Shown: positions 17,535-25,928 of the stretch, in pieces
Numbering within the stretch: the first letter of the stretch is position 1
How the letters are laid out: each line of letters begins with the position of its first letter
Assembly: GCA_016209275.1 (NCBI GenBank)
Contig: JACQWM010000056.1
Location: forward strand, 1-59,413
DNA length: 59,413 nucleotides
From: Candidatus Omnitrophota bacterium
Lineage (GTDB): Bacteria > Omnitrophota > Gorgyraeia > Aquiviventales > Aquiviventaceae
Reading direction: 5' to 3'
Translations under genes and position numbers: made by a program
Notes under the pieces: generated by a model
Told to the model about the DNA's origin: nothing
Databases searched by the model: none
Seen by the model: the letters and a program-made list of their open reading frames with translations, nothing else

Positions 17535-19163
17535 ATGTCGATCGGGGTTGGAATTGAGCTTGGGTCCTCAGCCATCCGCATTGCCATCCTGCAAGAGGCC
17601 CAGCGCAGCGCGCCCTCCGTGACGCGTTCGAAGGCGCACGCGTCCCGCGACACCGCGCTCGGGGCCGGCAATGCTCCGCGAGCCTTCAGCGCGGTGACGC
17701 TGCAAGAAATTTCCTGCGACACGTCCAATACGGAAGCCCTCACCCGCTGCCTGATCCATGTGCGCAGCACCCTGCGATTGTCTGCCCCGATCGTGCTCGG
17801 GATTCCCAGCGGCTCGGCGATTCTCTCGACGATCAACCCGCTCGTGGTGGTTCCGCAGCGGGCCGCATTAGCCGTGCAGTTTGAATTGCAGCAGCAGTTG
17901 CCCTTCGATGTGTCGCAGGCGACGTGGCATTACCACTGGCTTCGCAACGGCAACGGGTCACGGCGATCGTCTCTTGAACCGCACCCGCGAGCGGTGGTGG
18001 CGGCGGTGAAGCGGTCGCTGCTCGATGAGCGGCTCATCGCGTGCCGGCGCGCCGGCATCGCCGTCAAAGAGGTCACCGCGAATGCGCTGGCGAGCCTGAA
18101 TGCCTGGGATGCGCTGTGGAGCAATTTGCGGCTGGAGGCGGTCGCGCTCTTGCACCTCATCAGCGAGGAGACGGCGGAGTGGATTGTGCGAACACCCGAG
18201 CAGTTGCAGGTCGTGCCCGTCAGCAGCGCGTCCGCGGAGGCGTTATGGCAAGACCTTGCCCAGACCTGGGAAACGCTGCGCGCCTCGTTCGGAAATCGCA
18301 GCCCGCATGTCTGGGTCGCCGGGCCTCCGGCGGCCCTCACCAACGCGCAGGAGTTTATCAGCATGGAGACCGTGGCCGCGGTGGAGCGGTTTGATGTGAC
18401 GGCGCTGCTGGCCTCCGGCACCGCCAAGCTCCAACAACCGGAGCGCGTGATGGCCGCGATCGGCCTGGCCCTGCAAGCGCTGCGCGCCGCGAAGACGCCC
18501 GTGAATCTGCTGGCCGGCATCCAGCATCTTCAGCGCGCTCGCCTCATCACCCAGGCGGCCGCGGTGGTCAGCGCGATCTGCCTCTGTGTTACGCTGCTGC
18601 TGGGGGCGAGCGGCATGTGGCAGCTGCGCAGCCGCCGCCTGCATCTGCTGCAGCAGCTTGAAGCGCGCGAGCAGCTCTATCAAACCTTGCGGCCGGAGGT
18701 GCGCGCGGCCTTTCAGCAGCAGCGCCGCATGGAGCGGCGGATTCAGCAGCTGGAGCGGCTGGCGGATCATTCCTCGCTGGTCATCCGGTTAATGACGCAG
18801 GTGGTCGGCTTGCTGCCCGATGATCTGTGGCTGACGAAGCTTGAGGGCTTCCGCAGCGAGCTGCTGCCCGGGCAGCGGGCGACCAAGACCGAAGTCATCG
18901 ACGGCATGATGGAGGGGCACGCCAAATCGTTTGCCGCGATCAATTCTTTCATGGAGCGGCTCAAAGCGCTGCCGGAATTGTCGATCGTCAAGCTCGTGTC
19001 CACGACGCCGGCGACCGATGCCACCAGCGGGAGAGAAGTGATCGCCTTCACCATTCAGCTGCAGCGGCAGATAGTGGAAGAATCCGTCGTGGACACGGGG
19101 CCTGAGCCGTCGAAAAAGGCGAAATCCGCGAAGGCCGGCTCGGCCGCGCCGGAGCGCGAATGA
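17535..19163 (+). CDS. PilM-PilN fusion / GspL-like inner-membrane assembly protein
   Basis: The product has 542 residues. Residues 1-330 are an actin-like PilM fold (VGIELGSSAIRIAIL; VQFELQQQLPFDVSQATWHY, a typical PilM segment; AIGLALQAL). It continues with VNLLAGIQHLQRARLI and a transmembrane helix (~343-363), then a coiled coil (~365-415) and a small alpha/beta domain (~430-510) as in PilN. PilM and PilN are normally separate and bind each other; GspL unites the same elements in type II secretion. The C-terminal Lys/Ala tail is low complexity. It overlaps the PilO-like gene by 4 bp. TATAAT at 17522-17527 could be an internal -10 but lacks a good -35. Confidence 0.82.
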   Translation: MSIGVGIELGSSAIRIAILQEAQRSAPSVTRSKAHASRDTALGAGNAPRAFSAVTLQEISCDTSNTEALTRCLIHVRSTLRLSAPIVLGIPSGSAILSTINPLVVVPQRAALAVQFELQQQLPFDVSQATWHYHWLRNGNGSRRSSLEPHPRAVVAAVKRSLLDERLIACRRAGIAVKEVTANALASLNAWDALWSNLRLEAVALLHLISEETAEWIVRTPEQLQVVPVSSASAEALWQDLAQTWETLRASFGNRSPHVWVAGPPAALTNAQEFISMETVAAVERFDVTALLASGTAKLQQPERVMAAIGLALQALRAAKTPVNLLAGIQHLQRARLITQAAAVVSAICLCVTLLLGASGMWQLRSRRLHLLQQLEAREQLYQTLRPEVRAAFQQQRRMERRIQQLERLADHSSLVIRLMTQVVGLLPDDLWLTKLEGFRSELLPGQRATKTEVIDGMMEGHAKSFAAINSFMERLKALPELSIVKLVSTTPATDATSGREVIAFTIQLQRQIVEESVVDTGPEPSKKAKSAKAGSAAPERE

Positions 19164-19963
19164 TGGTAGCACCCCGCGCGATCCCGTGGGGGCCGGTGCT
19201 GGGCGCGGTGGGGGCCACTGCCTTGACGGCCATCGTCGTGGCGTGGTACGGGAATGTGACGATGCTGGATCAGCAGGCGGTGCAGACGCGCGCGGGGTTG
19301 AAGAAGCTTCTGCTCAGCGGCATTCCGCCGACCCAAGCCGTGGTGGATTATTTGACCGAGCGGCAGAAAACGCTCGAGGCCGCTTATCATCGATGGCTCG
19401 ACGTCGCGACCGCCCCGTCCGTGGCGGATGCGGCCTCAGCGGATTTGCAGCTCTCCTTCCAGGAACAGCTTCATGACGCCCAGCGCATGCTGGAACGCGT
19501 GGCCGCCGCGCGCGCCATGGCCGTTCCCGAGCAGCTGGGATTTCCCAAAGACATGCCGCCGGCCGATACGGTGCCGCGGCTGCTCGTGCAGCTCGCACTC
19601 ATGAAAGAAACGACCGCGATCCTGTTTGAGCAGGGGCTGATCAGCATCACGGCCTTTAAGCTGGAGGATCCTGAGCCGGTGGCGGAGGCCAAGGACCAGC
19701 GGCCGTTTCTGACCCGCGTGCCGTTGCGCGTGCGATTGGTGGCGTCGTTGCCGCAGCTGATGAGAATTCTCGCGGCACTCCAGCGCTCGGGGCATCTGAT
19801 CGATGTGCGAGCGATGCGCTTAATCGGCGCAGACTCGCCTGATCGCTTGGATGTCGAGCTGGTCCTCGCGCGGTATCTGCTCGTGCCCGGGGCCGAGGTG
19901 ATGTCCGGGCCCGAAGAACAACCGCCAACCGAGCGTCCCCGCCGAAAACCCAATGCGCGATAA
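19160..19963 (+). CDS. PilO/GspM-like inner-membrane alignment protein
   Basis: The product has 267 residues. A single N-terminal transmembrane helix (residues ~10-30) is followed by a coiled-coil stretch (~35-125) and a C-terminal ferredoxin-like half (~170-245: TRVPLRVRLVASLPQLMRIL, LDVELVLARYLLVP). This is the PilO/GspM plan, also seen in Amuc_1100-type proteins. The order PilMN, PilO, PilP and secretin here matches type IV pilus alignment operons and supports the call despite weak sequence signatures. It is coupled by a 4-bp overlap to the PilMN fusion and followed after 3 bp by the PilP/GspC-like gene. Confidence 0.7.
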   Translation: MMVAPRAIPWGPVLGAVGATALTAIVVAWYGNVTMLDQQAVQTRAGLKKLLLSGIPPTQAVVDYLTERQKTLEAAYHRWLDVATAPSVADAASADLQLSFQEQLHDAQRMLERVAAARAMAVPEQLGFPKDMPPADTVPRLLVQLALMKETTAILFEQGLISITAFKLEDPEPVAEAKDQRPFLTRVPLRVRLVASLPQLMRILAALQRSGHLIDVRAMRLIGADSPDRLDVELVLARYLLVPGAEVMSGPEEQPPTERPRRKPNAR

Positions 19964-19966
19964 CCC

Positions 19967-20524
19967 ATGATGACACCATCGAATTCGCGAGGAGCACTCG
20001 GCGTCGCAGCCGCGTCAGCTCTCATCACTATGGGCATCGGTGTGTGGTACGCCGGATTGGCGCGCGCCAAACATGCCGAGCTGCCGCCGGAATCGTGGGA
20101 TCTCGTCAAGCAGCAGTATCCGATGCCGAAGGAGGAGCCCACGCCGGAGGGGCTCTCGAGCGCCATGGTCAACGCGATGGTCCAAGCGAACCCGTTTTCA
20201 TCGCAGCGGCGCGTGGCTTCCATGCCGATCGGCGCCGGGCCGTCCATGGCATCTCCTTCCGGCGAGCTGGCATCGACCAAGCCGGTGTTCGTCTATAAAG
20301 GCCGCGTGACCATGGGCCAGCAAGCGCGGGCGATTCTCGAAGACGCGAGCATTAAGAAGACGTATTTTCTCCAAGTCGGACAAGAGGTTGCGGGATTCAA
20401 AGTGCTTGACATCACGCAAAAACAGGTGGTATTATCAGACAAAAATACGCACGAAGAACTTGTTGTGACGCTGGCATCCGCGGCGGGATCAGGCACGGAA
20501 AAAGACAAGAAAACGCCGCCATAA
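19967..20524 (+). CDS. PilP/GspC-like periplasmic connector
   Basis: The product has 185 residues. An N-terminal membrane anchor (residues ~10-30) and a Pro-rich linker lead to a homology-region domain (~105-170): KPVFVYKGRVTMGQQARAIL, then LQVGQEVAGFKVLDITQKQV and VVLSDKNTHEELVVTL. This is the beta-sandwich fold shared by GspC-HR and PilP, which contacts the secretin N0 domain in the periplasm. The tail is Lys-rich. Two secretin-like genes lie downstream, which agrees with the role. Confidence 0.75.
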   Translation: MMTPSNSRGALGVAAASALITMGIGVWYAGLARAKHAELPPESWDLVKQQYPMPKEEPTPEGLSSAMVNAMVQANPFSSQRRVASMPIGAGPSMASPSGELASTKPVFVYKGRVTMGQQARAILEDASIKKTYFLQVGQEVAGFKVLDITQKQVVLSDKNTHEELVVTLASAAGSGTEKDKKTPP

Positions 20525-20545
20525 TGCCAAGAACGACCTCAACAC

Positions 20546-22210
20546 GTGAGGGCAGCTAGGTTGAGTTCATCCAGAGTTCGACGCGCCGCGTTCGTGCTGA
20601 GCGTGGCGTGCTGGTGGCCGGCATGGGCTGTACTCGCACAGCAGAGTGCCCCGGCCACCGACGATCCTGTTGAGCCCGTGTCGTTTTCCCTCGCCGCCTT
20701 GCTGATGGAGGCCCCCCCGGAAGCCAAGCCGCAGGCACCCCTTCTTCGGCAAGCCATTGCGACCTTCCAATCCCGCCTGCAAGCGGAGCAGAACGTCAAG
20801 CAGATTCAGGCCGAGACGGACAGCGTGAAGACAAAAGTTGCGGCTGTCAACAGCGAGCTTGAAGTGCTCGCCCAGCAGCGGCAGCGGTTGGAACAGGATG
20901 TCGTCGGCCTGGAATCCCAGCAGCGGGCCCGGCTTGAAGCCCTGCGCCAAGAGCTGGAAGCGCGCATGGCTCGCGAGCTGGATGCGGCGCGCCAGGCGAT
21001 GAGGGGACAGTATGAGAAAGACGTGACGCGCCGGATTCAGCAGTTTGAGGCCAGGCAGCAGGAAACCATCGGGCAAGCGCTCGAGCAGGAAATCGACGCG
21101 CAGGAGCGCGAGCTGGCACAGCTGAGCCAAGAGCTCGATGTGCAGACGCAAGAGCTCAATGCGCATCTGTCGCGATTAGAGATCAGCCCCGATGTCTCGC
21201 GAACGCTGGGGCGCTCCACCGCGGAAGCGCTGACGAAGCGCCGAGCGGATTTGGTGGCGCGCCGACGTAAAATCATCGCCGAGCGCGATGCGCGAGTGGC
21301 CGCCCTGCGCGTGGAATTCACCGAACAGCTGAAGCGCAACTATGAGCTTGATCAGCGCCGGCGCTTGACGCTCAACGAAGCCAGCATCCGGCAGGCGATG
21401 GCTGAGCTGCTCACCAACACGCGGCGCGATCAAGCCGGCCAAATCGACCACGCCCGCAAGATGTTTAGCGACGTGCGGAATCGGTACGGCGAACTGGCCC
21501 AGGTGCAGGCGTCGCTCAATGCCCGCACCGAGGCGCTGAGCAAAGAGCTCAGCGCGGCCCAGCAGCGGGTGGTGTCATTGCAGACCGAGCAGGATACCGT
21601 GATCGCGCGGTTGGAAGGATCCTTCCAACAGCCCAATGCGGTGGCCTCTGAAACCTTTGCCTGGTTCGACGAGGTGACCGGCCATCTGCCCCAGGAGCTG
21701 GCCGGAGAATTCGAGCGGCTGAAGGTTCGGGTGGTGGTTTCGGCAGAGCAGATGCAGCGGATGGAAGAGCGCTCGCGTGTGCTGCGCGAGCGGCAACAGG
21801 CCTTGCAACTCGCACACGAGATGGAGGCGCGGCAGCAAGCCGCGCTGCTGAAGCAGCAGCGTGAGCAGGAAGCCAAAGCCCGCAAGGCGGATGAGCTGCT
21901 GGCGAAAGCGAATCAGTGGGCCGAGCGCCAGCGCTACGATGAGGCCTTGCGCCTGATCGCGCAAGCCCAAGAGCTGAACCCGCCGCAGGTGTCCCGCGTG
22001 ACCATCGCCCGCGAGCAAATTGTGTCCGCGAAAGAGCGGGCCGACCATCAGGTTAGGACCGATCAGCTGGAGCAACTCTTCGCGAAGGCGATGCAGGTGT
22101 TCCAGCAGGGCAAGTACGAGGAGTCGATTGGATTGTTCGAGCAGGTGATTGCGCAAGAGGCGGCGCTTGACCCCTCATCGGTACGGTTGGTGGACAGTAC
22201 GAATCCATGA
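20546..22210 (+). CDS. Exported long coiled-coil protein of the secretion operon
   Basis: The start is a GTG at 20546; an in-frame TTG at 20561 with GAGG upstream is an alternative that gives MSSSRVRRAAFVLSV. A signal peptide ending near AVLAQQ is followed by residues ~65-460 of almost continuous Gln/Glu/Arg/Ala heptads, predicting an extended coiled coil. The last ~100 residues are TPR-like (ANQWAERQRYDEALRLIAQAQELNP; AMQVFQQGKYEESIGLFEQVI). No enzyme motif is seen. It sits between PilP/GspC and the first secretin (4-bp overlap with the latter), and that secretin also has an N-terminal TPR/coiled region. I infer a periplasmic pilotin-like or alignment factor. Confidence 0.6.
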   Translation: MRAARLSSSRVRRAAFVLSVACWWPAWAVLAQQSAPATDDPVEPVSFSLAALLMEAPPEAKPQAPLLRQAIATFQSRLQAEQNVKQIQAETDSVKTKVAAVNSELEVLAQQRQRLEQDVVGLESQQRARLEALRQELEARMARELDAARQAMRGQYEKDVTRRIQQFEARQQETIGQALEQEIDAQERELAQLSQELDVQTQELNAHLSRLEISPDVSRTLGRSTAEALTKRRADLVARRRKIIAERDARVAALRVEFTEQLKRNYELDQRRRLTLNEASIRQAMAELLTNTRRDQAGQIDHARKMFSDVRNRYGELAQVQASLNARTEALSKELSAAQQRVVSLQTEQDTVIARLEGSFQQPNAVASETFAWFDEVTGHLPQELAGEFERLKVRVVVSAEQMQRMEERSRVLRERQQALQLAHEMEARQQAALLKQQREQEAKARKADELLAKANQWAERQRYDEALRLIAQAQELNPPQVSRVTIAREQIVSAKERADHQVRTDQLEQLFAKAMQVFQQGKYEESIGLFEQVIAQEAALDPSSVRLVDSTNP

Positions 22211-24414
22211 ATCGCGTGCGGCGTGCGGCGTGCGTAGGCTTGACGGTCGCTGTGTCCTTCGGAGCCCGGACCTGGGCTGAGCAAGCTCCGTCGACGCAAA
22301 CGGAGCTGAAACAGTTTGCCCCGCTGGCCCGCCAATTCATGCAATTGGCCAAGGCGCGCCTCGGAGAACGGCAGCAGGAGGACGAGGCGGCGCGCGAGCG
22401 CGGGAAAGAAGAAGCGCAGCGTCTGGCGATTGAGATGACGAACAGCAAGCAGCGGCAGCGCGCCGCTGCGGATCAGCGCGCGCAAGGGCAGCTGCGGCTC
22501 GCCCGCGAAGGGCAGATCAAAGCCCTCTACAAGCACGCCCTCGCCCTCTATAACGAAGGCGCCTACGATAAGGCGGCCGAGACCCTGCGGGAGCTGGCCG
22601 TGCTGGATCCTGCGCATCCGCTGGTGAAGGCGGCGGATCGGCTGCTGGCGCGCGTGGAGCTGAAGCAGTTTGAGCATCGCTTGCGCGCCAGCGCGCAGCT
22701 GCCGGCGAACGCGAAGACGGCGAACGTTCCCCAGCTCGAAGAGCTGCTCACCAATAAGAAGATGGAGCTGGAGACCGCCGTCAACTACGCCAAGGCGGCG
22801 ATGCGCAATCGCAACTATGCCGTGGCCGAAAAGCTCCTCACGGCGGTGTTAGTCCAGGATCCTTCCGCCTCGACCGCCCGCCGGCTGCTGGAGCAGGTCC
22901 AGATGGCCGCGGTGGAGGAGGAGCGCGCGCGGGCCACGGCGCAACTGGAGCGTGATGAGCGGCTCATGGAGAATGAGGTCATCAAGGCGCAGCTGCTGCC
23001 GCCGGAGCCGCCGCCGGTGTCGGTGCCAAACCCCTTGCTCGCGGCCGCGCGGAAGCAGCGCATGGCCGCCAAGCTGCAGCAGCCGGTGAGTTTTGAATTC
23101 ACTGACGTGGCGCTCGGCGACGTCATGGAATTCCTCGCCGACGCCGCCGGGGTGAGCATTATTCCCTCGCCGCAGCTGGATTTAAAGGGCCGGAAAGTGT
23201 CCATGAAAGCGCATCAGCTGCCGCTGGAGCAGGCGGTCAAATACTTGGCCAAGAACCTATCGCTGGCGTATCGCCTGGACGAGGATGCCATCTTGCTGGC
23301 CACGGCGGATGAGTTTTCCAAGCAGCCGATGGAAACGCGCGTGTTTTTCCTGCGCAGCGGGCTGGGGCCCTTTGCGCTGAAGATGGCAGCACTAGAGCCG
23401 GACCCGAAACTGGCACTCTCCTCCATCGGCGAGTTGATTGAAAAATCGGTGCCCCAGCCCTCCGGCAGCAAGCTCGTCTTTGATGAGCGCAGCGGCGCGC
23501 TCATCGCCACCAACACCGGCGAGCATCTCGGCCTCATCGCCAACATGCTCAGCCAGCTGGATGTGACCCCCATTCAGATTCTGATCGAGGCCCGCTTCAT
23601 CGAATTGACGATGACGGACCTTGAGCAGGCGTCCCTGGAGTCGGTGCTGACAGGCGATGTGGATCTGACGAAAAAGAAGCGGGATACGCGCCCTGGGTCG
23701 AATGTCGACAGCGAAGGGCCGGGACATCAGATTGCGACCGGCAGCGGCTTTAAGTTCCCCGCCTTATCCCGCGAAAGCGAGGCGCTGAACTTGACGCTGC
23801 AGGGGGTGCTGACCGGCGTGCAGTTTGAAACCGCCCTCCACCGGCTGCAAGAGACGCAGAAGAGCAAGACGCTCTCCGCCCCCCGTGTCACGGCGCTCAA
23901 TAACGAGACGGCCCAAATCAAGGTGGTGGATGAGTTCAATTACCCGACGCGCTACCAGGTGCAGCTCGTGCAGTTCGACATCAACGGCGACGGAGATTTT
24001 GATGACGCCGGAGAGACGCAATTCGTCAATGTGCCCCAGGATTTCCAGAAGCGCGACGTGGGCATTTTGCTCAACGTCACGCCCAGCGTCGGCAAAGATC
24101 TGAAGACGATCACCTTGGTGCTGGCCCCCGAGGTCAGCGCCTTCAGCTCATTCCGCGACTTAGGCGGCGGGGTGTCCGTGCCGGAGTTTACGACCAGACA
24201 GTTGACCACGAGTGTTGTGGTGGACGACGGGCAGACGGTGGTCCTGGGCGGTCTCATGCAGGATTCGACCTCCACCACCAACACCAAAGTGCCCATCTTG
24301 GGAGATCTGCCGCTGCTCGGCTCGCTCTTCCGCCAGACGGAAGAGTCGAACACCCGTAAAAATTTGCTCATCTTTATTACCGCGAGACTGCTCGCCTCCC
24401 GTCCCACCACGTAA
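22207..24414 (+). CDS. Secretin (GspD/PilQ type) with N-terminal TPR-like extension
   Basis: The product has 735 residues. The signal peptide n-region is built from GCGTGCG heptads (MNRVRRAACVGLTVAVSFGA). Residues ~35-260 are coiled-coil/TPR-like (ALALYNEGAYDKAAETLRELA). An N0/STN domain (~295-360: FEFTDVALGDVMEFLADAAG) and an N1-like domain (~400-470) follow. The secretin core (~520-730) has LTLQGVLTGVQFETALHRLQ, KTLSAPRVTALNNETAQI, VPILGDLPLLGSLF. Within the core is a calcium-type loop, DINGDGDFDDAGE, near 23980. It forms the outer-membrane pore. It overlaps both neighbours by 1-4 bp, and a second secretin-like gene follows at once. Confidence 0.9.
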   Translation: MNRVRRAACVGLTVAVSFGARTWAEQAPSTQTELKQFAPLARQFMQLAKARLGERQQEDEAARERGKEEAQRLAIEMTNSKQRQRAAADQRAQGQLRLAREGQIKALYKHALALYNEGAYDKAAETLRELAVLDPAHPLVKAADRLLARVELKQFEHRLRASAQLPANAKTANVPQLEELLTNKKMELETAVNYAKAAMRNRNYAVAEKLLTAVLVQDPSASTARRLLEQVQMAAVEEERARATAQLERDERLMENEVIKAQLLPPEPPPVSVPNPLLAAARKQRMAAKLQQPVSFEFTDVALGDVMEFLADAAGVSIIPSPQLDLKGRKVSMKAHQLPLEQAVKYLAKNLSLAYRLDEDAILLATADEFSKQPMETRVFFLRSGLGPFALKMAALEPDPKLALSSIGELIEKSVPQPSGSKLVFDERSGALIATNTGEHLGLIANMLSQLDVTPIQILIEARFIELTMTDLEQASLESVLTGDVDLTKKKRDTRPGSNVDSEGPGHQIATGSGFKFPALSRESEALNLTLQGVLTGVQFETALHRLQETQKSKTLSAPRVTALNNETAQIKVVDEFNYPTRYQVQLVQFDINGDGDFDDAGETQFVNVPQDFQKRDVGILLNVTPSVGKDLKTITLVLAPEVSAFSSFRDLGGGVSVPEFTTRQLTTSVVVDDGQTVVLGGLMQDSTSTTNTKVPILGDLPLLGSLFRQTEESNTRKNLLIFITARLLASRPTT
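22214..22234 (+). repeat. Heptanucleotide tandem repeat (GCGTGCG x3)
   Basis: Three perfect 7-bp units lie in codons 3-10 of the secretin gene and encode the Arg/Ala-rich n-region (RVRRAACV) of its signal peptide. They are shorter than the other arrays but show the same period and the same position at an export leader. Confidence 0.75.
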
Positions 24415-25928
24415 TGCCAGCCCCACATTCTCCATCCCAAATTTTGGTGTTTGTTTGGTGCTTGGGATTTGGCGCGTGGTGCTTGCCGCTCCACGCGGAA
24501 CCAGCGAAGAGCTTCCAGGAGCGGCTCGGAGAGCCGGTGTCCGCGGATTTTCAAGGCGTGGAATTCTCCGCCGCGATCAATTTCCTGGCCGAAGGCTCCA
24601 GCGTCAATATTCTCGTCTCCGAGAAGGCGGCCAAGTCCGCCAAACCGGTGACGATTCATCTCGTGGACATGCCGTTTCAGCGAGCCCTGGAATATCTGCT
24701 GCGGGGCCAGGGCCTGCTGTTTCGTTTTGATCGGGAGGCGGTGTGGGTGGCCACGCGCGATGAAATGGACTCCGAGCCGATGGAGACCAGGGTCTTTCAG
24801 CTCAACCAAGGACCGGGATTCTTCGCCGACTTCGAGCCGCTGAAACAGACGCGCGAGAGCGTGGCTCTCGAGCCGAAAAAAGTCCGCGAGATGCGCAGCC
24901 TCAAGGACGTGCTGGAATCGGTGGTGCCGACCGTCGGCAAGAGCTCGATGCTGCTGGATGAGCGCAGCGGCTCGCTAATTGTCACGCACGCGCCCTACTA
25001 TCTGCAGCAGATCGCGGCACTCCTGCAGCAGCTCGATGCGACGCCGGTGCAGGTGCAGATTGAGGCGCGGTTCATCGAAGTCACGATCACCGATACGATG
25101 GAGCTCGGGTTTGACGGGCAATTGACCGGCAATTTCGCGCTGGAGAAAGGCAAAGAGGCCAACGGGACCTTCAGCCCGAGGCTGCAGCTCTCCAGCACCG
25201 GAGCGACGCTGGCCCGCGGCAGCAAGATCGATTTCACCGATTTTTCGAATCAGACTAACGGCCTGAACTTGACGTTCCAAGGCATCCTGACCGGCCTGCA
25301 GTACTCGTCGGTGCTGCATGCCCTGGCGGCGCAAGGGAAAACCAAAACGCTCTCAGCGCCCCGCGTCACCACCCTGAATAATCAGACGGCCACCATGAAG
25401 GTCGTGACGGAATACGTCTATGCGACGCAGTACAAGCCCACGGTGCTCCGGGAAGACCTCAATGGCGATGGGGATTTCAATGACGTGATCAGCGGCACGC
25501 GCGAAACGCGCTTCATCAACGCGCCCCAAGGATTCGTGACGAAAGACTTAGGCATTCTGCTTCACGTGACACCCAGCGTGGGGCAGGATCTTCGGACGAT
25601 CACCATGGCGCTGAAGCCCGAAGTCAGCGAGCGCAAGACCAACGACACCTTCAACGGCGAGGTCACGCTGCCCCGGTTCACCTCGCGCAATTTGGAAACC
25701 AGCGTCGTCATCGACCGGGGGCAGACCATCATGCTCGGCGGCCTCATGAAAGACACCACGACGAAGATCATGACCAAAGTGCCCCTCTTAGGATCGCTGC
25801 CCGTCTTGGGGGCGATGTTTCGGAAGCAGAATGATTCGATCGAGCGCTCCAACCTGCTCATTTTTGTGACCGCCGATCTCGTGAGTCCCTCCGGGGCTCG
25901 CGTGGCTCGGTCAGACGCCGATGAGTAA
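24414..25928 (+). CDS. Second, shorter secretin
   Basis: The product has 504 residues and overlaps the first secretin's stop by one base (TAATG). The signal peptide (LVFVWCLGFGAWCLPLHAEP) is encoded by degenerate TTGGTGC-type heptads. An N0/STN-like domain (~45-120: GVEFSAAINFLAEGSSVNIL) and an N1-like domain (~165-225) are present. The complete secretin core (~280-490) shows KTLSAPRVTTLNNQTATM, VVIDRGQTIMLGGLMKD and VPLLGSLPVLGAMF. It also carries a calcium-type loop, DLNGDGDFNDV, at the position seen in the first secretin, so the pair probably arose by duplication. It lacks the TPR-like N-terminus. Mixed rings or two separate pores are both possible. Confidence 0.88.
   Translation: MPAPHSPSQILVFVWCLGFGAWCLPLHAEPAKSFQERLGEPVSADFQGVEFSAAINFLAEGSSVNILVSEKAAKSAKPVTIHLVDMPFQRALEYLLRGQGLLFRFDREAVWVATRDEMDSEPMETRVFQLNQGPGFFADFEPLKQTRESVALEPKKVREMRSLKDVLESVVPTVGKSSMLLDERSGSLIVTHAPYYLQQIAALLQQLDATPVQVQIEARFIEVTITDTMELGFDGQLTGNFALEKGKEANGTFSPRLQLSSTGATLARGSKIDFTDFSNQTNGLNLTFQGILTGLQYSSVLHALAAQGKTKTLSAPRVTTLNNQTATMKVVTEYVYATQYKPTVLREDLNGDGDFNDVISGTRETRFINAPQGFVTKDLGILLHVTPSVGQDLRTITMALKPEVSERKTNDTFNGEVTLPRFTSRNLETSVVIDRGQTIMLGGLMKDTTTKIMTKVPLLGSLPVLGAMFRKQNDSIERSNLLIFVTADLVSPSGARVARSDADE
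24441..24487 (+). repeat. Degenerate heptad repeat (TTGGTGC-like) in a signal peptide
   Basis: Imperfect units TTTGGTG, TTTGGTGC, TTGGGAT, TTTGGCG and GTGGTGC with a period near 7 bp cover the hydrophobic core of the second secretin's signal peptide. The same word family (TTGGTGC/GCACCAA) appears as CAAGCAC at 28000-28013 and TTGGTGC at 34293-34299. Confidence 0.6.

Noticed and set aside
16166-17836. 556-codon minus-strand open frame
   Set aside because: It lies opposite two genes with clear signals and has the Arg/Gly/His-rich composition of antisense frames.
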